Assembly: GCA_036389335.1 (NCBI GenBank)
Contig: DASVQC010000065.1
Coordinates: 13,498-77,497 of the forward strand
Direction: 5' to 3'
Length of the DNA: 64,000 bases
Source: JAIVGV01 sp036389335
Lineage (GTDB): Bacteria > Acidobacteriota > Blastocatellia > Pyrinomonadales > Pyrinomonadaceae
Both the position numbers and the translations under genes were made by a program. The notes below the pieces were generated by a model. That model ran no database searches and was not told the origin of the DNA. It was given only the letters and a program-made list of their open reading frames with translations. This document shows, piece after piece, positions 38,556 through 47,190 of the stretch (the stretch's first letter is position 1; each line of letters starts with the position of its first letter).

Positions 38556-39701
38556 TCAGTCGGCGAACGCGACCGACAGCTCGCGCAGGCTGGCCGAGTC
38601 GCTCGCGTCCTGCGCCGCCGCCTCGTCGCGGTGGACGTGGTTGTAGAGGATGTCGCGCTGCTGCGGGCGGAAGCCCGCGGCGCGGATGAGGTGGCGGAGC
38701 ATCTTCTCGTCGGCCTCGTTGTGCGCGCCCGCGGCGGAGACGACGTTCTCCTCGATCATGATCGAGCCCATGTCGTCGGCCCCGAAGCGCAGCGCGACCT
38801 GACCGAGGCGAAGCCCCTGCGTCAGCCAAGACGACTGGAGGTGCTCCACGTTGTCGAGGAAGAGGCGCGAGACGGCGAGCATCTTCAGATAATCGACGCC
38901 GGTCGGCTCGTCCTTGATGCGGCGACCGAGCGCCGTGTTCTCGCGCTGGAACGTCCACGGGATGAACGCGGTGAAGCCGCCCGTCTCGTCCTGAAGACCG
39001 CGCACGCGCTCCAAGTGGCGCACGCGGTGCTCGACGCGGTCGCCGATGCCGAACATCATCGTCGCCGTCGAGCGAAGCCCGACGCGGTGCGCGGCGCGCA
39101 TCACCGCGAGCCACTCGTCGGTCGTGCACTTGGTCGAGACGCGCTTGCGCACCTCGTCGTCCAGAATCTCGCCGCCCCCCCCGGGCAGGCTGGACATCCC
39201 CGCCGCCTTGAGCCGCGCGAGAATCTCCTCGTAGCCGAGTTTCGAGATGAGGTGGATGTTGTGAATCTCCGGCGGCGAGAAGCAGTGGAGCTGAAACTCC
39301 GGGTAGCGCGCGTGGAGCGTCCGCAGCAAGTCCTCGTACCACTCGATGCCGAAGTCCGGGTGCAGTCCGCCCTGCATCAGCACGCCCGTCCCGCCGAGCG
39401 CGATGGTCTCGTCGATCTTCTCGCAAATCTGCTCGACGGTCGTGACGTAGGTGTCGGGCTTGCCGGGCCTGCGGTAGAAGGCGCAGAAGGTGCAGACGAC
39501 GTTGCAGACGTTCGTGTAGTTGACGTTGCGGTCGATGATGTAGGTGACGACGCCCGCCGGGTGACGGCGCTTGCGAACCTCGTCCGCCGCGACGCCGATG
39601 CGCGCGATGTCGTCGGATTCGAGCAGCGCCGCGCAGTCTTCGCCCGACAGGCGCACGCCCGCGAGCGCGCGGTCGAGGATGGGTTGAATGTCTCTCGTCA
39701 T
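38556..39701 (-). CDS. mqnC: Cyclic dehypoxanthinyl futalosine synthase MqnC
   Basis: 381 residues from ATG 39701; the ORF extends upstream but with non-coding composition. Radical-SAM cluster motif CxxxCxxC with Cys66, Cys70 and Cys73 (NYTNVCNVVCTFCAF), followed by MQGGLHPDFGIEWYEDL and SLPGGGGEIL, which distinguish MqnC from MqnE. It cyclises dehypoxanthinyl futalosine in the futalosine route to menaquinone. Downstream of mqnA on the same strand, separated by an octamer palindrome. Confidence 0.93.
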   Translation of the reverse strand: MTRDIQPILDRALAGVRLSGEDCAALLESDDIARIGVAADEVRKRRHPAGVVTYIIDRNVNYTNVCNVVCTFCAFYRRPGKPDTYVTTVEQICEKIDETIALGGTGVLMQGGLHPDFGIEWYEDLLRTLHARYPEFQLHCFSPPEIHNIHLISKLGYEEILARLKAAGMSSLPGGGGEILDDEVRKRVSTKCTTDEWLAVMRAAHRVGLRSTATMMFGIGDRVEHRVRHLERVRGLQDETGGFTAFIPWTFQRENTALGRRIKDEPTGVDYLKMLAVSRLFLDNVEHLQSSWLTQGLRLGQVALRFGADDMGSIMIEENVVSAAGAHNEADEKMLRHLIRAAGFRPQQRDILYNHVHRDEAAAQDASDSASLRELSVAFAD

Positions 39702-39807
39702 TTCACTCACGATTATTGCCCAGATGACGCGCGCGCGGCAATCGCGCCGCCGCCGCGGGCAAAACGCCAACTCCCGCGACGCCTTTCGCGATTTGCCCGC
39801 CTTCAGC

Positions 39808-39867
39808 TTTGCGTCTTTGCGCCTTTGCGTGATGTTAAATTCTCACGCAAAGGCGCAAAGACGCAAA
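39808..39867. repeat. Octamer palindrome, TTTGCGTC/TTTGCGCC type
   Basis: 25-bp perfect inverted repeat (39808-39832 with 39843-39867). Compared with 16569-16627 the outer unit has T instead of C, with the complementary A in the other arm, keeping the pairing perfect. Confidence 0.92.
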
Positions 39868-39953
39868 GGGCAGGAGGTCTTTACCGGCCTCTTACAACCG
39901 AATCAACTCGCGTGCCGCTCATCCGGCGACGGGCGCGCATCGCCCGCCGCCCC

Positions 39954-40796
39954 TCATTCATCGAAGGCGTCGAAAAAGCGTAAGGGCCGGACGCGCTCGA
40001 TCAAGCCGTGCTTGTGCGCGAGTCGGAAGTAGAGTTCGAGCCCGGCGCGCATCTCTTCGTTCAGGTCGAAGCAGACGTTCTCCGTGAGGTAGGCGCGCAG
40101 CTCCTCGCGCGGCAGGCCCAGTTTCCCCTCGTACTCTTCGACGATCTCTTCGAGGTGCGCGATCCCCTCGTCGCGCGCGCCCGCGAAGTCGGCGGCGCGC
40201 GCCGCCCCGGCAGCCGGCTCGCGCGCCATCCACATGGCGAAGACGAAGCCGAGCCCCGTGTGCTCCCTCCACAGGCTCGCGAGGTCGTAGACGCGCAGCC
40301 CCTCGCGCGCGAACGTCATCGCCGGATCGCCGATGACGAGCGCCGCGTCCGCCGCGTCGAGCATCGCGCCCACGTCCGGCTGTCGCGTCGTCGTCTCGAT
40401 CTCGCGTCCGTAGAACTCGCGGAAGATGACGCGCACGAGCGCGGCTGACGTGCGCGACGACTCGTCGAGCGCGACCGTTCGCACCTCCCGCAGATCGGCG
40501 CGCCGCGTGGCGAGCACGACGCTGCGCACCGCGCGCCGCGCGCCCACGCACACGCCGGGCACGACCGCGACCCCGGCGAGCCGCTGGTACTCGATGACGG
40601 GCACGAGCGCCGCCTCCGCCTCGCCGCGCGCGAGCATGTCGGCGCAGCGCGCGGGCGCGGCGTCCGTCAGCAACTCGACGCGGCGGCGGCGCGACCCGCG
40701 CGTGTAGCTCCAGATGAGCGGCGCGGAGTTCAGGTAGCTCGAAGCCGCGAGGCGGGGCGCTGTTCTGGCTTCGTTGGCGGCGAGAGTGGTGCCCAC
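39954..40796 (-). CDS. mqnA: Chorismate dehydratase MqnA
   Basis: 280 residues from GTG 40796; the longer ORF to 40949 would translate the palindromic element copy 3. The N-terminus RLAASSYLNSAPLIWSY is characteristic of MqnA, as is DPAMTF in the middle. The fold is a periplasmic-binding-protein-like two-lobe enzyme that dehydrates chorismate to 3-enolpyruvyl-benzoate, the first futalosine-pathway step. With mqnC it indicates menaquinone made by the futalosine route. Confidence 0.88.
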   Translation of the reverse strand: MGTTLAANEARTAPRLAASSYLNSAPLIWSYTRGSRRRRVELLTDAAPARCADMLARGEAEAALVPVIEYQRLAGVAVVPGVCVGARRAVRSVVLATRRADLREVRTVALDESSRTSAALVRVIFREFYGREIETTTRQPDVGAMLDAADAALVIGDPAMTFAREGLRVYDLASLWREHTGLGFVFAMWMAREPAAGAARAADFAGARDEGIAHLEEIVEEYEGKLGLPREELRAYLTENVCFDLNEEMRAGLELYFRLAHKHGLIERVRPLRFFDAFDE

Positions 40797-40875
40797 GGTC
40801 GGAAAAGTTTTAACGGGAAGTCCCTTCAGCGCGAATGCTAACCCACGCGGCGCGGCGCGGCAAGAAACGCCGTCC

Positions 40876-41012
40876 CGCGACATTTGATTTTCCCTCCGTG
40901 CCCCCTCCGTGTCCTCTGTGCCTCCGTGGTGAGTCGGGATCAGGAACACTCACCACAGAGGCACATAGATCACAGAGAGGGCACAGAGGGAAATTGAAAC
41001 TATGACACTACT
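40876..41012. mobile_element. MITE-like palindromic element, copy 3
   Basis: About 137 bp, same family as copies 1 and 2, with the same ACACTACT right end. The left end is eroded and no flanking direct repeat is visible, suggesting an older insertion. It lies between the divergent mqnA and cyclase-family genes. Confidence 0.68.
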
Positions 41013-41027
41013 CGTTCTTCAAGAGTG

Positions 41028-41057
41028 TTGACAGCATTCGCCCGCGCTCATTACCAT
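41028..41057 (+). promoter_or_regulatory. Candidate promoter for the cyclase-family gene
   Basis: TTGACA at 41028-41033, 18-nt spacer, TACCAT at 41052-41057; about 20 nt before ATG 41078. Confidence 0.5.
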
Positions 41058-41077
41058 CGAGCCGCGAACAAGGGCGT

Positions 41078-41725
41078 ATGCCAATCTTCGACATCAGCGT
41101 CGGCATCGATTCGACCGGGACGCCCGTCTACCCCGGCGATCCCGGCATCGAGATCGTCCAGCACGCGGCGATAGCGCGCGGCGACGCGGCCAACGTCACG
41201 CTGCTGCGCTTCGGCGCGCACACCGCCACGCACGTCGACGCCCCCGCGCACTTCATCGAGGGCGCGCCGAAGGTCGCCGACCTCCCGCTCGACGCGCTCG
41301 TCGGCAGGGCGCGCGTCGTGCGACTGGCCGACGACGTGCGCGCGGTGGGCGCGGGCGACGTCGAGAGGTTCGTGCCGCCGGGGACGGAGCGCGTGCTCTT
41401 CAAGACGCGCAACTCCGCCTTCTGGTCGGGGCGGCGGGGCGAGTTTCAACCGGACTTCACGTACATCACGGGCGCGGGCGCGCACGCGCTCGCCGAGAGG
41501 GGCGTGCGACTCGTCGGGATCGATTACCTGTCGGTCGAGCGGTTCAAGTCGGAGAACTTCGAGACGCACACGACGCTGCTCTCGCGCGGCGTCGTCATCG
41601 TCGAGGGGCTGGACTTGAGCGCGGTCGGCGCGGGCGAGTACGAGTTGATCTGTCTGCCGCTGAAGATCGAGGGCGGCGCGGGCGACGGCGCGCCCGCCCG
41701 CGCGATCCTGCGGACGCTCGATTGA
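41078..41725 (+). CDS. Cyclase-family (kynurenine formamidase-like) metal hydrolase
   Basis: 215 residues. The family signature HTATHVDAPAH (residues 48-58) supplies metal ligands His48, His52, Asp54 and a catalytic-region His58. DISVGI and GIDYLSVE are also typical. Family members include KynB and isatin hydrolase. No tryptophan-degradation genes are adjacent, so the substrate is not assigned. Confidence 0.85.
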   Translation: MPIFDISVGIDSTGTPVYPGDPGIEIVQHAAIARGDAANVTLLRFGAHTATHVDAPAHFIEGAPKVADLPLDALVGRARVVRLADDVRAVGAGDVERFVPPGTERVLFKTRNSAFWSGRRGEFQPDFTYITGAGAHALAERGVRLVGIDYLSVERFKSENFETHTTLLSRGVVIVEGLDLSAVGAGEYELICLPLKIEGGAGDGAPARAILRTLD

Positions 41726-41743
41726 GATGAGGGGACGGGGGTG

Positions 41744-41899
41744 ATGGCCTCGGGCACGGGCGCGCGCGAAGAGTTTGCCGCCGAGCGTCGGCGCGTGGCC
41801 GAGAAGTCCGTGCCCGAGTTGATCGGGCTGCTGGCGAGCGAAGACCTGCGCACGCGGTTCCTCGCCGAGATGTGTTTGCGCGACGCGGCGGGCACTTGA
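41744..41899 (+). CDS. Small hypothetical protein, 51 residues
   Basis: ATG 41744 (GTG 41741 also possible) to TGA 41899. Sequence opens MASGTGAREEFAAERRRVAE and continues as a charged, predicted helical protein. GGGGACGGGGG precedes it and it lies 18 nt after the cyclase-family stop. Codon use is like the neighbours. No family recognised. Confidence 0.45.
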   Translation: MASGTGAREEFAAERRRVAEKSVPELIGLLASEDLRTRFLAEMCLRDAAGT

Positions 41900-41997
41900 C
41901 TGAGCTTTCGGCCCGCGGCCCCGCGGGCGGAGCGTGAACGTTCGATAGCGGAGTGGCGCGCGTGGTGGGGCGCGCGGCGGGGGGTCTTCAAAAAGCG

Positions 41998-42432
<435 letters not shown>

Positions 42433-42488
42433 CTCCCGCTTCGCACTTAACGACCGGCTCCCTCCTTCACACTTAGAGGAGTAACCCG

Positions 42489-42902
42489 ATGAGCGATCAA
42501 CTGCCGCAGGCCCGCACCCCTTACGCGATCAGCGACCCGCGCTTCTCCGTCTCGGCGCAGATGGTGACGACGGCGTTCGAGCTGCCCGGCTTCCGCGTCC
42601 GGCAGAACCTCGGCATCGTCCGCGGCATCGTCGTCCGCTCGCGCAACCTCTTCGTCAACATCGGCGCGATCTTCAACCAGATGGTCGGCGGCAACATCAC
42701 CGCATGGACGAACCTCTGCGAGCAGGCGCGGCGCGAGGCGTTCGACATCATGGTGCAGCACGCCACGGAGATCGGCGCGAACGCGATCATCGGCGCGCGC
42801 TACGACGCGACCGAGATCGCCACGGGCGTCACGGAAGTCCTCGCCTACGGCACGGCGGTCGTCGTCGATCCGCTCGACGGCGCGGGGATTTACAACTCTT
42901 GA
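42489..42902 (+). CDS. YbjQ/UPF0145-family protein
   Basis: 137 residues. Contains NLGIVRGIVVRSRN and the helix EQARREAFDIMVQHATEIGA followed by NAIIGARYD, which define the YbjQ (DUF74, putative heavy-metal-binding) family. It probably forms a homopentamer like its relatives. GAGGAG lies upstream of ATG 42489. Its stop overlaps the next gene's TTG start. Confidence 0.87.
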   Translation: MSDQLPQARTPYAISDPRFSVSAQMVTTAFELPGFRVRQNLGIVRGIVVRSRNLFVNIGAIFNQMVGGNITAWTNLCEQARREAFDIMVQHATEIGANAIIGARYDATEIATGVTEVLAYGTAVVVDPLDGAGIYNS

Positions 42903-43321
42903 GCGCGGCGCAACTCCCCGACGATGTCGTCGCTCGGCTGCACGCCGCCTTCGCGCAGGTTCCTTACGCCCGCCTGCTCGGCATCGAGATCGTCAGGCTC
43001 GCGGCGGGCGAGGCCGTCCTCTCCATGCGCGTCCGCCCGGAGTTGACCCGCATGGAGGGCATCCTTCACGGCGGCGCGCTCGCCTCCCTGATGGACTCCG
43101 CTTCCGCCTTCGCCGTCCTCACGCTGCTCGAAGCAGGCGAGCAGACCGTGACGGTTGACCTCGCACTGCACTTCCTGCGCCCCGTCTCCGAGGGTCTGGT
43201 CGAGGCCCGCGGATACGTGCTCCGGGCCGGTCGGCGCGTCTTTACCGTCTCAATCGAGGCCACCGACGACGCCGGTAAAATCGTCGCCACCGCCCTGACG
43301 ACCTACCTGAAGACCGCGTAA
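42899..43321 (+). CDS. PaaI-family hotdog thioesterase
   Basis: 140 residues from TTG 42899, overlapping the YbjQ stop in TTGA. Hotdog-fold thioesterase with the signature HGGALASLMDSASAFA and Asp/Asn-region nucleophile handling typical of PaaI/YbgC-type acyl-CoA thioesterases. Substrate unknown. Confidence 0.85.
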   Translation: MSAAQLPDDVVARLHAAFAQVPYARLLGIEIVRLAAGEAVLSMRVRPELTRMEGILHGGALASLMDSASAFAVLTLLEAGEQTVTVDLALHFLRPVSEGLVEARGYVLRAGRRVFTVSIEATDDAGKIVATALTTYLKTA

Positions 43322-43507
43322 GTCGTTGATTTAGTGGGAATATCGCCCCCCGGCGGCCCGCTTTCAGTCTGACCGAGCCGCGCGTAAATTGTCATAGACA
43401 AAACCATTTATTTTTGTAAAAATGTGTTTGTCACCGCCGTGCTTCCGCGGCGTCACACCGAGAGACCTCTTCCCGAGTCTCCTCTCAGCCTTCCGACGAC
43501 GGCTTTC

Positions 43508-45211
43508 ATGCTTTCTCTCTACCAAGCCCTGCTCTCACAGCACCCGCGGCAGCTCTCGCCCATGCGCTGCGCGGAGCAGACCATCGCGCAACTGCACCGC
43601 TACTTCGAGGACGTGGTGCTGGAGAACAACCTCGCCGCGCTGGTCATCGAGAGCCTGCCCGCGAAAGCCGAGCGCCCGCAGCGCGCGCTGGAACACATCA
43701 TGTCGCTCGGGCGCTCGGCCCGCCACGCCTTCTTCTTCGCCGCCCCGAACGACGACCTGCGTAACCTGCCGCTCGGTCGGGCGAAGGAAGGCGCGCGCGA
43801 ACTCGTGCTGCTGAACCGCACGATGCAGGAGGGGCGGGACGAGCACTTCGTGATCATCGCCGACGCGCGCTTCTCCGCCCTGCTGGTCTCGCTGCGCGAC
43901 GACGAGGCCGAGGGCGCGGACTCTGCCGCCGGCTCCGAGGTCGTCTGGACGTTCGAGCCCGACATCGTCTACTCGGCCCTCGAATACCTGATGGCGCGCG
44001 TGACCGCCGAGCGGCTGCCGCAGACCGAGGAGTTCGCCGGGGCGGTGCGCACCTGCATGCCGAAGGCGACCTCGCTGCAACTCACCGTCTCGGTCACGAC
44101 CAAGCTCGCGCGCCTGCTTCAGGAGCAGGCCGCGCGCGAGGTCGCCGTCAACCGCATCGCGTCCGCCATCCGCAGTTCTTTGGAGCTGCCGAGCATCCTT
44201 CAGACGACCGTCAACGAGGTGGGCAACGCCCTCAGCGCGCAGCACTGCGCCCTGCGCGTCGACGGCGAGATCGATCAGCAGCCGACGAACAATTATTACT
44301 TCCGCGACGGCGAGCCGGGCGAGTCTGAGACGGACGAGCTGGTCAACGACCTCAACGCCTACTACACGCGCCTCTCGCGCAAGCACAAGAGCTTCGTGCA
44401 GGACGGTCGCGATCAGGCGAATGCCGAGGGTCAGGACGAGACGCGGCCCGTCGCCGTCGTGCCGCTGGTCTACCAGCTCCGCTTCATGGGCGCGCTCATG
44501 GTGCGCTCGGACAACTCGCAGCGCATCTGGCAGGAGAGCGAGCTGCTCCTGCTGCGTACCGTGGCCGATCAGGTCGCCGTCGCCGTCAACCACGCCCGCC
44601 TCTACGAGAAGCAGCAGCAGCTCGCTCTGACCGACAGCCTGACGGGCTGCGTCAACCGCCGCTCCTTCGAGATGCAGCTTGAGCGCGATCTCAGGCTCGC
44701 CACCCGGATGCGCCAGCCGGTCTCCCTGATCATGCTCGACATCGACCACTTCAAGCGCGTCAACGACACGCACGGGCACGACGCGGGCGACGCGGCGCTG
44801 CGCTTCCTCGCGGACGTTCTGCGCGACGAGCTGCGCGGCGTGGACACGGCGGCGCGCTACGGCGGCGAAGAGTTCGCCGTCATCCTCCCGCAGGCGAACC
44901 TCGACGGCGCGCTCATCGTCGCCGAGCGGCTGCGCGCGCGCCTTGAGACCACGGACATCCCCGGCATCGGCTGCATCACCGCCTCGTTCGGCATCGCCAC
45001 CTTCCCGCTGCACGCCAACTCGCGCAACCAGCTCGTCTCCGCCGCCGACCGCGCCCTCTACGAGGCGAAGCGCGAGGGGCGCAACCGCGTCCGCACGCCC
45101 GACACCGAGCCGCGCGAGGTGTCCGACGAGATGTTCGACGTGGTGCGCGAGACGCCGATGAACGAGGCCGAGGCGGGCGCACATCTTTCCGCCGTCACGC
45201 CCGTCGTCTAG
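43508..45211 (+). CDS. Diguanylate cyclase with DICT and GAF sensor domains
   Basis: 567 residues from ATG 43508; upstream in-frame codons back to 43424 look non-coding. The N-terminal 170 residues resemble the DICT sensory domain (NNLAALVIESLPAKAERP). A GAF-like domain covers about 215-395. The GGDEF domain carries GGEEF at 452-456 (active variant) and an RxxD inhibition site RGVD before it. Second cyclic di-GMP synthase in the window. An AT-rich stretch at 43389-43425 may hold its promoter. Confidence 0.87.
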   Translation: MLSLYQALLSQHPRQLSPMRCAEQTIAQLHRYFEDVVLENNLAALVIESLPAKAERPQRALEHIMSLGRSARHAFFFAAPNDDLRNLPLGRAKEGARELVLLNRTMQEGRDEHFVIIADARFSALLVSLRDDEAEGADSAAGSEVVWTFEPDIVYSALEYLMARVTAERLPQTEEFAGAVRTCMPKATSLQLTVSVTTKLARLLQEQAAREVAVNRIASAIRSSLELPSILQTTVNEVGNALSAQHCALRVDGEIDQQPTNNYYFRDGEPGESETDELVNDLNAYYTRLSRKHKSFVQDGRDQANAEGQDETRPVAVVPLVYQLRFMGALMVRSDNSQRIWQESELLLLRTVADQVAVAVNHARLYEKQQQLALTDSLTGCVNRRSFEMQLERDLRLATRMRQPVSLIMLDIDHFKRVNDTHGHDAGDAALRFLADVLRDELRGVDTAARYGGEEFAVILPQANLDGALIVAERLRARLETTDIPGIGCITASFGIATFPLHANSRNQLVSAADRALYEAKREGRNRVRTPDTEPREVSDEMFDVVRETPMNEAEAGAHLSAVTPVV

Positions 45212-45383
45212 CGCGCCGCGCCCCGACATTCCAGCCCCCCCGCGACCCGCTCCCCTTACAATTCCGAGGCCGTCCGGCTGAGACCTGTGCGTTTGGCTTT
45301 GGGTGGAAAATCGCGCATCATAGGCGCGAGAGGTTTTTCATCCAGAGTCTAACCGACGGGCTCGGCGCCCGTCCGCCTTCGCG

Positions 45384-47129
45384 ATGCAAGAGTTAAGAAA
45401 GTTCGCGCTCTACTTCCGCCCGTACAGAACGCACCTCGCCGTCGGCATCGTCTGCATCCTCGCGTCCGTCCTCACGGGGCTCTACATCCCGAGGCTGGTC
45501 GGGCAGTCGGTCGACGCCCTGCTGCGCGCGGGCGTGACGTGGGGCGTGCTCTTGCGCTACGCGCTGACGATCCTCGGCGTGAGCCTCGTCAGCGGCGTCT
45601 TCCTCTTCTTCCAGCGGCGCATCCTCATCAACATGTCGCGCCACGTCGAGTACGACCTGCGCCGCGACTTCTACGCGCACCTCCAACAGATGCCGCTCTC
45701 CTTCTTCCAGGCGAACCGCATCGGCGACCTGATGGCGCGCGCGACGAACGATCTGGCCGCCGTGCGCCAGCTCGCCGGCCCCATGATCATGTACACGTTG
45801 CAGACCGTCCTCGTCGTCGTGATCATCCTCCCGCTGATGCTGCGGATCAGCGTGCGGCTCACGCTCCTGCTCTTCGTCACGATGCCGCTCGTCTCCCTGA
45901 CGGTGAAGTACTTCGGGCAGCAGGTGCACACGCGGTTCGAGAAGATTCAGGAGTTCTTCTCGCAGATTTCGGCGCGCGCGCAGGAGAATTTCACGGGCGT
46001 GAGGGTGGTGCGCGCCTACGCGCAGGAGGGCGCGGAGATCGAGGTCTTCAACCGGCTGAACCGGGAGTACGCCGAGCGCAACCTGAGCCTCGTGCGCGTC
46101 GAGGCGATGATGCGCCCGCTGCTGCAATTCTTGATCGGGCTCGGCTACGTCCTCATCCTCTGGTACGGCGGCTCGCTCGCCGTGCGCGGCTCGATGTCGG
46201 TCGGGCAGTTCACCGAGTTCAGCCTCTACCTGACGCGGCTCATCTGGCCCCTCATCGCGCTCGGCTACGTCGTCAACCTCTACCAGCGCGGCACGGCGAG
46301 CCTCAAGCGGATGAACGCGATCTTCGACGCCGAGCCCGCCATCAAGGACGAGCCCGGCGTGCGGGAGCAGCCGCCGATCAAGGGGCGCATCGAGTTTCGC
46401 GGCCTGCATTTCAGCCACGGCGAGGGCCTGCCCGAAGTCCTGCGCGGGATCGATCTGACGATCGAGGCCGGGCAGACCGTCGCCTTCGTCGGTCGGACGG
46501 GGACGGGCAAATCGACGCTGATGAACCTGATCCCGCGCCTGCTCGACCCGCCGCCCGGCGCGGTGCTCGTCGACGGCGTGGACGTGCGCGACTACCCGCT
46601 CGCGCAGTTGCGCGCGGCGATCGGCTACGTGCCGCAGGAGACGTTCCTCTTCAGCGACGCGCTCGCCGAGAACATCGCGTTCGGCGTCGAGCGCGCGGGG
46701 CGCGCCGAGGTCGAGTGGGCGGCTGAGATCGCGGGCCTCTCGGACGACGTGCGCGGCTTCCCCGAAGGCTTCGACACGCTGGTCGGCGAGCGCGGCATCA
46801 CGCTCTCCGGCGGGCAGAAGCAGCGCACCGCCATCGCGCGCGCCGTCATGCGCCAGCCGCGCATCCTCATCCTCGACGACGCGCTCTCGTCCGTGGACAC
46901 TTACACCGAGGAGAAGATCCTCGCGCAACTGCGCGGCGTGATGCGCGAGCGCACGAGCCTCATCGTCTCGCACCGCGTCTCGACCGTCCGCGACGCCGAC
47001 TTGATCTGCGTCCTCGACGGGGGCCACGTCACCGAGCGCGGCACGCACGAGGAGCTGCTCGCCCGCGGCGGCGAGTACGCGGCGCTCTACGAGCGGCAAC
47101 TGCTCGAAGAAGAGCTGGCGGCGAGTTAG
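45384..47129 (+). CDS. ABC exporter half-transporter A (degenerate Walker B)
   Basis: 581 residues: six-helix type IV exporter domain (about 15-310) and nucleotide-binding domain. Walker A GRTGTGKST at 370-378, signature LSGGQ at 474-478, Walker B ILILDD at 494-499 with Asp where the catalytic Glu is normal. The partner gene follows 61 nt later. The altered Walker B here and altered signature in the partner fall in the same ATP site, as in TM287/288- and BmrCD-type heterodimers. Exports drugs, lipids or peptides; substrate unknown. Confidence 0.9.
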   Translation: MQELRKFALYFRPYRTHLAVGIVCILASVLTGLYIPRLVGQSVDALLRAGVTWGVLLRYALTILGVSLVSGVFLFFQRRILINMSRHVEYDLRRDFYAHLQQMPLSFFQANRIGDLMARATNDLAAVRQLAGPMIMYTLQTVLVVVIILPLMLRISVRLTLLLFVTMPLVSLTVKYFGQQVHTRFEKIQEFFSQISARAQENFTGVRVVRAYAQEGAEIEVFNRLNREYAERNLSLVRVEAMMRPLLQFLIGLGYVLILWYGGSLAVRGSMSVGQFTEFSLYLTRLIWPLIALGYVVNLYQRGTASLKRMNAIFDAEPAIKDEPGVREQPPIKGRIEFRGLHFSHGEGLPEVLRGIDLTIEAGQTVAFVGRTGTGKSTLMNLIPRLLDPPPGAVLVDGVDVRDYPLAQLRAAIGYVPQETFLFSDALAENIAFGVERAGRAEVEWAAEIAGLSDDVRGFPEGFDTLVGERGITLSGGQKQRTAIARAVMRQPRILILDDALSSVDTYTEEKILAQLRGVMRERTSLIVSHRVSTVRDADLICVLDGGHVTERGTHEELLARGGEYAALYERQLLEEELAAS

Positions 47130-47190
47130 GCTCGGGATCGGCGCGGGCTGCCCGACGTCAGGGGCGTTATAAGTTTTCTACCGAGGCACG